From: Clostridia bacterium
Lineage (GTDB): Bacteria > CBDUZB01 > JAGLHV01
DNA: 15,499 nucleotides
NCBI GenBank assembly: GCA_030595925.1
Contig: JAUVLC010000059.1
Location: 1-15,499 of the forward strand
Direction: 5' to 3'
Part shown: in pieces, positions 1-6,834 of the stretch
Position numbering within the stretch: the stretch's first letter is position 1
How the letters are laid out: each line of letters starts with the position of its first letter
Notes under the pieces: model-generated
What the model was told of the DNA's origin: nothing
Databases searched by the model: none
What the model saw: only the letters and a program-made list of their open reading frames with translations
Position numbers and translations under genes: made by a program

Positions 1-422
1 GAATTTGCAATCACAAAATCAATAAAAAAATTTGAAAATAAAATACTCGGCTTATAATTTTTTATTCCTCTGTCATGCCATATTATTTTTGGTTTTTTTC
101 CAAATAATGTAAATCTTGCCAAACAACTCATTACTGTCGGAATAACCGACTGCGAATGAACTATCCCAATATTATATTTTTTTATAATATTTTTTATATG
201 TTTTGCCCCTAAAAGTATATGCCACGGTTTTCTTCCTTGAATTGGAGATAAGATAATTTCTACAGAATTAACAATAAATTCTTGTAACATAAGACCACCG
301 GAAGTCATAACATACACATTATGTCCACTCTTTTTAAGTTCTTTAGCCAAAGAAAGAGTAGATAATTCCTCTCCCCCCACTCTCAAACACGGTGATACTA
401 GTAAAATATTGTATTTTTTCAT
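1..422 (-). CDS. GT4-type glycosyltransferase, N-terminal part (cut by window edge)
   Basis: Reading down from an ATG at 422-420 the frame stays open to base 1, giving 140 residues. The start MKKYNILLVSPCLRVGGEE is the classic opening of GT-B fold, GT4-type glycosyltransferases: a first beta strand, then a glycine-rich loop (here RVGGEE, residues 14-19) before a helix. A second strand (HNVYVM, 34-39) and a later IVHSQS-type strand (88-92) fit the acceptor-binding domain. The C-terminal donor domain lies outside the window, so the sugar cannot be guessed. An AAGG ribosome site lies inside the end of the upstream gene, 9 bases before the ATG, and only 4 bases separate the two genes, so they are almost certainly cotranscribed and probably translationally coupled. 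Confidence 0.85.
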   Translation of the reverse strand, partial: MKKYNILLVSPCLRVGGEELSTLSLAKELKKSGHNVYVMTSGGLMLQEFIVNSVEIILSPIQGRKPWHILLGAKHIKNIIKKYNIGIVHSQSVIPTVMSCLARFTLFGKKPKIIWHDRGIKNYKPSILFSNFFIDFVIAN

Positions 423-426
423 TTAT

Positions 427-1593
427 TTAAACCTTAACTAATGATTTATAAACATCAATATATTTATCTACAATTTTATCCCAGGTAAATTCCTTAACTA
501 TCTCTTTGCTTTTCTTTCCAAACCGTTCTGCTAAATCAGGATTTTCCAGTACATTTATAATGCCACTTGCTAAATCTTCTGGAGAATCGGGTTCAACTAA
601 AATAGCATTCTCTCCCTCTTTAACAACTTCAGGCACACCTCCCACTCTGGTTGCTACAATTGATTTAGCTACCGCCATTGCTTCCAACAAAACAATGCCA
701 AAAGCTTCTTTTCTTGATGGTAAAACAAAAATTTCACAACCCCTTAAAAACATTGGAATTTTTGAATGTTTTATTTTACCTAAAAACTTAACTGAATCCC
801 CAATACCAAATTCAGAGACAATTTTCTCACATTTTGTCTTTCCTGAACCTTCACCTACAATTAATAAATTTAAATCCGGACACTTAAAGTGTACCCTATT
901 AAACGCCTTAATGAGAATATCAAAACCTTTATTGAATGAAATATTACCTATACTTAAAATATATTTTGAATTATTCTTATATTTATCAAAATTATCAAAA
1001 CGTTTTAAATCAATACCATTTTCAACTCTCCTTGATTTTACTGCTACTTCTGGACATATTTTCTTTGCCTGACACAACAAATAATCGGAATTAGAAAGCA
1101 CATAATCCGCCTCTTTCAATGTTATTCTTGTTAACCAACGGGCAAAAAAAGAACGCTGTAAACATCTATCTATATCTGAACCATGAATATTTACTATAAA
1201 TTTGGATTTCAAAAACTTTCTCACAACCAAATAAAAAAAAGCATTTTCCGCAATATAATGAAGATTTACTATATCCGGTTTTATTGATTTTATAATCAAC
1301 CCTAATTTAATCAAAGTTAAAGGAATTATCAATGGACTAATAATAGACTTTAACAAACTTAATACTGCTCTTTTATATCCACACCTTAGAACAATTCGAG
1401 GAAGGATAAAAGGCATACGATAAACACAAATTCCACCTTCTTCCATCTTTTTAGAATAACTAATAGCCGATGTTCCTGACACCACTGTTACTCTATGCCC
1501 CTTTTGCGATAATTGATGTGCAATATTATAAACTGCTATTTCCAATCCTCCTAATTGTGGTAAATATGAATTTGTTAGCAGAAAAACCTTCAT
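427..1593 (-). CDS. GT4 family glycosyltransferase
   Basis: A 388-residue protein of normal GT4 length. The N-terminal half opens with MKVFLLTNSYLPQLGGLE, with the glycine loop at 15-16, and carries an HGSD segment at 137-140. The C-terminal half has the nucleotide-sugar donor domain: GNISFNKGFD at 216-225, the IVGEG strand at 245-249 and a full EX7E motif (E296 and E304 in EAFGIVLLEA), followed by the VGGVPEVV loop near 317-324. It should transfer one sugar from a nucleotide or lipid donor to the growing lipid-linked glycan at the cytoplasmic face. The donor is not predictable. The ATG at 1593 is preceded by GAAGG with 6 bases of spacing, a strong site. The next gene starts 4 bases after the stop. 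It lies downstream of the cassette-like insert at 1733-2482, and a candidate promoter stands in its own leader. Confidence 0.93.
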   Translation of the reverse strand: MKVFLLTNSYLPQLGGLEIAVYNIAHQLSQKGHRVTVVSGTSAISYSKKMEEGGICVYRMPFILPRIVLRCGYKRAVLSLLKSIISPLIIPLTLIKLGLIIKSIKPDIVNLHYIAENAFFYLVVRKFLKSKFIVNIHGSDIDRCLQRSFFARWLTRITLKEADYVLSNSDYLLCQAKKICPEVAVKSRRVENGIDLKRFDNFDKYKNNSKYILSIGNISFNKGFDILIKAFNRVHFKCPDLNLLIVGEGSGKTKCEKIVSEFGIGDSVKFLGKIKHSKIPMFLRGCEIFVLPSRKEAFGIVLLEAMAVAKSIVATRVGGVPEVVKEGENAILVEPDSPEDLASGIINVLENPDLAERFGKKSKEIVKEFTWDKIVDKYIDVYKSLVKV

Positions 1594-1659
1594 TATACAC
1601 CTTCATTAAACTAATCTATTCCATAAAAAGATTTTTTCATCTTATTAAAAAAACCTTCT

Positions 1660-1687
1660 ACTATAAGTACCTGAATGTCTCTTTCAA
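1660..1687 (-). promoter_or_regulatory. candidate sigma70-type promoter ahead of the distal glycosyltransferases
   Basis: On the minus strand TTGAAA (1687-1682) and TATAGT (1665-1660) are separated by 16 bases, each matching the sigma70 consensus hexamer at 5 of 6 places. Transcription would begin near 1653, leaving about a 60-base leader before the ATG at 1593. It lies just downstream of the attC-like hairpin and a ten-base T run (1718-1709 on the minus strand), where a fresh start of transcription would be useful. In such AT-rich sequence matches of this quality occur by chance, so this is only a candidate. Confidence 0.3.
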
Positions 1688-1726
1688 CAACAAAAAATTA
1701 TATCTTATAAAAAAAAAACCGGAAAT

Positions 1727-1790
1727 AGCTAACGACCAAACTCACTTGCCGCTATGGAACATAGCGCTCAAGTACAATATCTTGTTAGGC
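1727..1790 (-). other. attC-like (59-base-element-like) recombination site
   Basis: On the minus strand this 64-base element begins GCCTAAC (1790-1784), a match to the R'' consensus RYYYAAC, and ends GTTAGCT (1733-1727), matching the R' consensus GTTRRRY at all but one place. Five base pairs join the two ends. Then come 7 unpaired bases on each side, then an inner stem of ACTTG with CAAGT and CGCTATG with CATAGCG around a TTC loop. The two stem segments are separated by a 2-by-1 bulge, resembling the extrahelical base of integron attC sites. The TAA stop of the upstream methyltransferase lies inside the GCCTAAC box, exactly as in many integron cassettes. Seen directly: the boxes, stem and stop overlap. 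Inferred: recombination function. No integrase is in the window. An ordinary intergenic hairpin remains possible. Confidence 0.55.
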
Positions 1791-2482
1791 TTTCTCGTAT
1801 ATGTAAAAATCAGAAAGCGAACTTTCTTCATTATTGCCATTGTACGGTAGTCTATTTGGTATATGATGTATCAAGTTCCAGTCAGATTTGTTTGTTTCAA
1901 CCCACCTAGTGAACTGCCTACGCTTCTCATGGTATTGTTGTTCTTTATCGTAATTTGATGAATATATAATCACAAATCGTTCCGAAGAGTTAAATAACCT
2001 TTCCATATAAAAATAATAAACGTTATCTTCTATTAAGTGATAAATCACATCCAGGGAAAGCGTCAATTGGGCCGTTTCTCCTTTATATTCAGTCATTAAC
2101 CTGAAGCTTTTGGTTTTGTCGGACTGAAAAATATCCTGGCAAAGTGCTATTGCTTTTGAACTTACATCAAAACCGATACATGATGGGTATTCTGCAAGTT
2201 TCAATTGATTCCCATCGCCACAACCATATTCTATGATTGTGGTAACATTGTTATTTTTCACAAAATGGTTGATTATCTCGGCCTTGAATTCTGCAAGACG
2301 GTTGTATGAACCTGCTCCGGAATTTCCATCTGAATTGTATCTCTGGGTCCAATAATCCTCAGAACCTAGAAACGGTTTTAGGTTGTTAAATAACAAACTA
2401 TAAACCTTTCTGGCGAAAATTCTAACAATTGGTATTCTCTTAATGATTTCTTTCATATCCTGATTTCCAAAATAAGGACTAA
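1733..2482 (-). mobile_element. putative single integron-type gene cassette carrying a methyltransferase
   Basis: If the attC-like site at 1727-1790 is real, the cassette would start after the G of a GTTAGTC sequence (2483-2477 on the minus strand), about 26 bases before the methyltransferase ATG. It would end at the G of GTTAGCT (1733). Both junctions read G followed by TTAG. The resulting 750-base unit holds one gene, a short leader and a terminal attC, the standard cassette build and size. No palindrome precedes the first junction, so this would be a lone cassette at a secondary site, not part of an array. The higher G+C inside than outside (see the gene entry) supports a foreign origin. 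Integrase and neighbouring cassettes are absent from view. Confidence 0.45.
1785..2456 (-). CDS. class I SAM-dependent methyltransferase, probable foreign cassette gene
   Basis: A 223-residue protein. After a basic, partly hydrophobic N-terminus (1-28) it has SEDYWTQRYNSDGNSGAGSY (32-51), a head I associate with small methyltransferases of surface-glycan loci. SAM motif I follows as IIEYGCGDGNQL (74-85), with the acidic end of the next strand at GFD (95-97) and a post-motif SLDVIYHLIED (134-144). Likely role: methylation of a sugar or glycan intermediate in the cytoplasm; substrate unknown. Its TAA stop lies inside the attC-like box GCCTAAC. A hand count of four 60-base rows in the gene (starting 2041, 2101, 2221, 2281) gives 91 of 240 G+C, against 43 of 180 in rows 901, 2581 and 3361 of neighbours. 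It is separated by 61 and 191 bases from genes that otherwise lie close together. All this fits acquisition from elsewhere. Confidence 0.85.
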   Translation of the reverse strand: MKEIIKRIPIVRIFARKVYSLLFNNLKPFLGSEDYWTQRYNSDGNSGAGSYNRLAEFKAEIINHFVKNNNVTTIIEYGCGDGNQLKLAEYPSCIGFDVSSKAIALCQDIFQSDKTKSFRLMTEYKGETAQLTLSLDVIYHLIEDNVYYFYMERLFNSSERFVIIYSSNYDKEQQYHEKRRQFTRWVETNKSDWNLIHHIPNRLPYNGNNEESSLSDFYIYEKA

Positions 2483-2517
2483 CTTAATAACTCGGCTTAT
2501 AATAACCAACGTAACTC

Positions 2518-3759
2518 TCATGCTACTACTCCTTTTCCCATAATCTTATTATTAAAAACCGCATCTTTTTTTTCAAGTTTCTTTTCTAATATTTTTTTTG
2601 CTGTTCCATAAACCTCATTTACTGTAATTAATTTCATACATTCATTACTTTGACAAGACATTTTTTGGCATGGTGAACAAGAAACATTATGCCTAATTAT
2701 GGCTACATTTTCTGAATCCTGATAACAATTCCAATGAGCAATCTGACCCGGACCAAACAAAGCCACAACAGGTAGACCAATAGCTGCAGCCATATGCATT
2801 GGACCAGAATCATTACATATAAATAATTTCAACTCTGACATCAATGCTGCCAATTGGCGTATTGTTGTTTTACCATTTAAAATAATTGGTTTATACTTCA
2901 TCAAATTACTTACTTGAAGAGACAAATCCATTTCATTATACGACCCGATTAGTACAACTTCCACTCCAAAGTCTTTAATTAAAAAATCAGCCACCCGAGC
3001 AAATTTTAATGGTGCCCAACATTTTGTCGATTGTTTAGAACCCGGATGTAAACCAACCAAAATTTTATCCGGTGAAATTCGAAGATCATTATAAAGCAAC
3101 CTCTGCATATATGCTTTATCCGATTCGTAAATCCAATATTCAGGATTGCTCCTTACATTTTTAAAATTTAAAAATTTTAATAGTTTCAAGTTTTGCAAAA
3201 TTTCATTTTGACAATAATCAAATTTTACGCATACATCTAGTAAGCGTGTATCCTCTTTTGCCCGAAGTTCACCAAATCTAATTTTTTTATCAAAACCGAT
3301 GATATATTTCACTCCCATAAAAGCACCGGCATAAGCAAATCCTGTTTCTGCAGAGGAAACAATAAATAAATCAAAGTGTTCCTTTCTTAAACTAACTATT
3401 TGCTTCAGTCTCTTTAACAAGGATTTTTCAGATTTAAATTTTATAATTTTATTTATATAAGAACAACCATCTAATGTTTCTATTCCTAATTTTTCCTCAG
3501 CCAATACGCATATATAAGAATCCGGCAAATTTCTTCTTAGTTCCCTTAAAAACGGAATAAATACTATCATATCTCCCATACATTGAGAACGAGTAACCAA
3601 AATTCTTTTTATTGTACCATTTCTTATAGCTTCATTAATTCCTTTCAAACCAAATAATTTTAGTGCTTTTTTCCTTATTCCCCAATAATATCTAATGAAA
3701 AAAAATCGTATCAAAAAAATAGGAATTGTTTTTATCAATATATTTATTTTGTTTTTCAT
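2518..3759 (-). CDS. GT9 family glycosyltransferase (ADP-heptose:LPS heptosyltransferase-like)
   Basis: A 413-residue protein of the heptosyltransferase family. KRILVTRSQCMGDMIVFIPF (51-70) is the GT9 N-terminal strand and GDxxxxxP loop, with D63 at the place of the catalytic aspartate. The donor domain has LHPGSKQSTKCW (237-248), the NDSGPMH loop (316-322) and GLPVVALFGP (328-337). Close to the C-terminus a cysteine group, C361, C364, C369 and C374, followed by M375, matches the pattern often seen in this family. An extra roughly 50 residues precede the core and include a hydrophobic, basic stretch (10-30) that may hold the enzyme at the membrane. It starts by an ATGA overlap with the upstream GT4 gene (four shared bases), so translation is coupled. 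The family uses ADP-heptose most often, but GT9 members in such loci can use other donors. Confidence 0.92.
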   Translation of the reverse strand: MKNKINILIKTIPIFLIRFFFIRYYWGIRKKALKLFGLKGINEAIRNGTIKRILVTRSQCMGDMIVFIPFLRELRRNLPDSYICVLAEEKLGIETLDGCSYINKIIKFKSEKSLLKRLKQIVSLRKEHFDLFIVSSAETGFAYAGAFMGVKYIIGFDKKIRFGELRAKEDTRLLDVCVKFDYCQNEILQNLKLLKFLNFKNVRSNPEYWIYESDKAYMQRLLYNDLRISPDKILVGLHPGSKQSTKCWAPLKFARVADFLIKDFGVEVVLIGSYNEMDLSLQVSNLMKYKPIILNGKTTIRQLAALMSELKLFICNDSGPMHMAAAIGLPVVALFGPGQIAHWNCYQDSENVAIIRHNVSCSPCQKMSCQSNECMKLITVNEVYGTAKKILEKKLEKKDAVFNNKIMGKGVVA

Positions 3760-4931
3760 AGCAAATTTTTATAAATCATCAATAATGGCTTTAAGGTCTG
3801 TTGCCACGTAAGTTCTTTCTCAATCATTTTTTTTGCATTAATTGATTTCTTCTCCCAGATGTCCTTATTATTCAACTTTTTTATTGCATTTGCAAATTCC
3901 GTTGGGTCATTTCTTTTAACAACAATTCCACAATCATATTTTTTAATCAATAAACTAATTTCACTCACATCGGTTATGATTATAGGCAAACCACACGCGG
4001 CATAATCTAAGGATTTTATAGGAGACGAAATTTGGTTGCCAACATTATCGCATAGTGGACAAATTCCTACCTGCATTGTACTTAGTACTTTTAGAGTTTC
4101 TTTTCTGTTTTTAAATCCTAAGTAGGAAACATTTACATGTTTTTTATTAATATAATCGATTATTTCATTTCTAAGAGAACCATCCCCTAAAATATAAAAC
4201 TCGTAATTTCCATTATTAAGAATTTCAGCCGCTCTGAGAAACGCAAGTATATTATATTTGCGTTCAAATCCCCCAGCATAAATTATTTTGAACGGTTCAT
4301 TAAAATGTGCTTTAGCTTCCAACAGCTGTGTTCCATTAGGTGCAACAAATATTTCATTTTCCGGTTTATCGTAACTATTAGATAAATAACTTCTGGCAGA
4401 TTTACTTACCGCAGTTACAAATTTTGCATTTAAAACTGCTTTGCTCTCTATTTCCCGATAATACTCTATTTTTCGTGGAGAAGCACCATAAGCACTAAAA
4501 GCTGCTACATTAGAATCATGTAAGTCTAAAATATATGGTTTATTAAGTTCTTTCTTAATCATACGGCACAAATAACCACACCATATGTCTTCTGCATGAA
4601 GTACATCACATTCTTCCGCCGCCTTTAATAAATTCTTATATTCTCCCTTTAGCATCATCTTGTACTTCTTAGCAAGATTGTTGAAAGATATTTCATTTAT
4701 TATAGAAGACACGCTTTGTCTAAAGAAAAAACCCTTCATTCCCGTGAGGGTATTTGCAATATTTACATAGTGAAATATACTCTTTCCCTTGTATGAACTC
4801 TCTAAATACTTGTTTTCCTCTATTAAAATATCTTTACCATCCATTCCATTAGAAACTAAAAGATCATAAATGGCAGAATTACGAACATTTACAGCGAAAT
4901 GTCCCTTTAAATGCACAAATCCTATTTTCAT
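3756..4931 (-). CDS. GT4-like glycosyltransferase with atypical EX7E region
   Basis: A 391-residue GT-B fold protein. The N-terminus MKIGFVHLKGHFAVNVRNSA is the acceptor domain. LHDSN (137-141), VTAVSKSAR (172-180) and the VAPNGT loop (196-201) are typical of GT4 enzymes, as are YAGGFERKYN (218-227) and YILGDG (246-251). The usual EX7E motif is altered: in SSPIKSLDYAACGLPIIITD the second acid is D309 and the first position, 301, is isoleucine. The S-P-x-K pattern replaces it, a known variant among glycan-locus GT4 proteins, so it is probably active. The start has a strong GAAGGGG site 7 bases upstream. Its stop overlaps the start of the GT9 gene. Substrate unknown. Confidence 0.9.
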   Translation of the reverse strand: MKIGFVHLKGHFAVNVRNSAIYDLLVSNGMDGKDILIEENKYLESSYKGKSIFHYVNIANTLTGMKGFFFRQSVSSIINEISFNNLAKKYKMMLKGEYKNLLKAAEECDVLHAEDIWCGYLCRMIKKELNKPYILDLHDSNVAAFSAYGASPRKIEYYREIESKAVLNAKFVTAVSKSARSYLSNSYDKPENEIFVAPNGTQLLEAKAHFNEPFKIIYAGGFERKYNILAFLRAAEILNNGNYEFYILGDGSLRNEIIDYINKKHVNVSYLGFKNRKETLKVLSTMQVGICPLCDNVGNQISSPIKSLDYAACGLPIIITDVSEISLLIKKYDCGIVVKRNDPTEFANAIKKLNNKDIWEKKSINAKKMIEKELTWQQTLKPLLMIYKNLL

Positions 4932-5014
4932 TCTTTATCCCCTTCAACTACTCTATGATATCGTCTATTTTATTAATTGAACCCTTAACAACATTGTCTT
5001 ACACAACACCTACT

Positions 5015-5713
5015 TTATTTTTTCCTCAAAATAAAGATGAATTGATAAGTATATTTCAAAGGAAGAAAAATCCACCATACTTTATAAAGTAGTCTTCTCA
5101 GAGCTTGTAGTAAATTGCTTGATGAGAATATATCTATTTGCTTCATTTTCCACTTATCTTGATAAATCTTCAATATCTCAAAGCCATTTTCTTTAAATAT
5201 TTTCTTCCATTGTTTCAAAGATGCCAAATGTTCATTAATATCCTGTTGATTTGTACCACATTTACCGTTAATTTTGTAAAAAAAATAATTGGAATTAGGA
5301 ACCATTATACAAAACATCGCATTATCTTTTGCAACTCTTTTTATTTGCTGAAGTCCTTGTTTCATATCCAAGAAATGTTCTAAAGCTCCGAGACAAGTCA
5401 CATAATCAAAAGTATTATCTTCAAATTTTAAATCCTCACCTTTCCCAACAAAGACAACGGACTTGGGAGAAACAGTTTTTGTTGTTTTTATTGCCTCTTC
5501 AGAAATATCAACACCAAAAGTTACAAGACCCCTTTTAGTGGCGGCTTTAAGTAAAAATCCGGTTCCACAAGCAACATCCAAGATATTTTTTCCTGCTTCT
5601 ACTCTTAAAAAATCCAAGAAGATGGGATAATACTCATAAGATTGCATAGTATTTATTCCTTCCGCTTTATACCATTGGTCGTACCAATTCTTGACTTCTT
5701 GTTCCATAGGCAT
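5015..5713 (-). CDS. class I SAM-dependent methyltransferase
   Basis: A 232-residue protein. SAM motif I is NILDVACGTGFLLKA (43-57), the second-strand acid is in FGVDIS (66-71), and motif II-like FDYVTCLGALEHFLD (102-116) carries the LEH signature of UbiE/Methyltransf_11 type enzymes. The C-terminus (205-232) is aromatic and basic with a hydrophobic helix, suggesting loose membrane contact near the lipid-linked substrate. The first of two near ATGs is preferred because AAGGAAG lies 6 bases upstream of it. It is unrelated in its head region to the other two methyltransferases of the window. Likely O- or N-methylation of a sugar in the polymer, inferred from context. Gaps of 83 bases (downstream) and 59 bases (upstream) contain no clear terminator. 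Confidence 0.9.
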   Translation of the reverse strand: MPMEQEVKNWYDQWYKAEGINTMQSYEYYPIFLDFLRVEAGKNILDVACGTGFLLKAATKRGLVTFGVDISEEAIKTTKTVSPKSVVFVGKGEDLKFEDNTFDYVTCLGALEHFLDMKQGLQQIKRVAKDNAMFCIMVPNSNYFFYKINGKCGTNQQDINEHLASLKQWKKIFKENGFEILKIYQDKWKMKQIDIFSSSNLLQALRRLLYKVWWIFLPLKYTYQFIFILRKK

Positions 5714-5772
5714 ATTTATCTTCCTTTCGTTCGTCCTTTTAATTTAAATTATCTTTTATAAAAGTGTGATAC

Positions 5773-6741
5773 TCAATCAAGTTTAAAAACGTTGTTAGTT
5801 TGTTCATGTTCTATCGAACACAACTTTAAGATTTCGCGATCGGACAACACACGTGAATGATTACTATCTCGTCTCTTCTTTTTTATAAGCTCAGGCAATT
5901 GTTTTAAAGCTAATAAAAATCCAAGTAAGTAACACCTGTTAAGCCATTTGGGAAATAATAATGCCCACAGTAAACGCCATACCGTTAGGAATAAATGACA
6001 AACCCAAAATCGCTTATCAGTTATGTTTTTCCATTGGAATAGAAAATGATTCTTTGTAAAAATTACATCTCTTCTAAATGGCATAGCCACTGTTTTTATA
6101 GTTGCACTATTTTCATGATAGACCTCTACCTGAAAATCACATATACATATCAATCCCCGTTTCCAAGCATTATAACAAAGATCCGTCTCTTCCCAATAAA
6201 ATGGTCTATAGAGCTCATCAAAACCACCCACTTCAATAAATTTCGTCTTATCACAAACAAAAACTGCACCACTAACATATAAAGATAGCCCCCCTTTCTC
6301 CCTAAAAATGTGATTGAATAATCCCTGACCAAGACTACCTGAAATAGCAGCTCTCTGTATACTCCCTTTCTGTATATCTAATACTTTTGGTCCTACTGCA
6401 AATACCCGTGGATTATCAAAGTGTGACAGTAATGGTTTCAAAAATTTTTTATTCACCTTAATATCGTTATTTAAAAAGATAATGTAGTTATTATCAACAT
6501 GTTTTATCGCGTCATTATAGGTAAATAGAATATTGTTTCTCTCATAAGCCAAAATCCGAACAATAGGAAATTTTTTTTTAACAAAGAAAATACTCTCGTC
6601 ACTACTTGCATTGTCAACAACAATTATTTCATGTTCACCTCCATTATATTTAACTGCCTCAATGACTGATGGCAAGCATTTTTCTAAAAGATGCCGACCA
6701 TTATAATTAAGTATCATTATTGAACACTTTCGGGTAAACAT
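5773..6741 (-). CDS. GT2 family glycosyltransferase
   Basis: A 322-residue GT-A fold enzyme. SIMILNYNGRHLLEKCLPSV (7-26) and IIVVDNASSDES (39-50) form the nucleotide-binding start. FLNNDIKV (89-96) holds the DXD-equivalent acid (D93), and VGGFDELYRPFYWEETDLCY (171-190) contains the WEETD motif with the likely catalytic base, as in rhamnosyltransferase-like GT2 proteins. The tail (245-283) is hydrophobic and amphipathic, suggesting attachment to the inner membrane. It probably adds one sugar of the repeat unit using a nucleotide donor. The ATG at 6741 follows AAGGGG at 9 bases; an internal ATG at residue 9 has no better site. Confidence 0.93.
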   Translation of the reverse strand: MFTRKCSIMILNYNGRHLLEKCLPSVIEAVKYNGGEHEIIVVDNASSDESIFFVKKKFPIVRILAYERNNILFTYNDAIKHVDNNYIIFLNNDIKVNKKFLKPLLSHFDNPRVFAVGPKVLDIQKGSIQRAAISGSLGQGLFNHIFREKGGLSLYVSGAVFVCDKTKFIEVGGFDELYRPFYWEETDLCYNAWKRGLICICDFQVEVYHENSATIKTVAMPFRRDVIFTKNHFLFQWKNITDKRFWVCHLFLTVWRLLWALLFPKWLNRCYLLGFLLALKQLPELIKKKRRDSNHSRVLSDREILKLCSIEHEQTNNVFKLD

Positions 6742-6834
6742 AAAAATTGGCCCCTTACATTTCCTTTAAAATTTAGTCTCACATACTGCTAATTTAAAAC
6801 CGCGTTTTCGCAAATTCAATTAACAGAATGACTC

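Noticed and set aside
1470-1850. Plus-strand 126-residue frame crossing the gap between the GT4 gene and the methyltransferase.
   Set aside because: It overlaps two real minus-strand genes and the attC-like element, has a low-complexity lysine and isoleucine-rich product and shows no family features.
45-2503. A 14-base sequence, ACTCGGCTTATAAT, occurs at 45-58 (inside a glycosyltransferase gene) and at 2490-2503 (beside the proposed cassette border).
   Set aside because: A 14-base match is near what is expected by chance in 15 kb of AT-rich DNA, one copy is coding, and no longer flanking identity exists.
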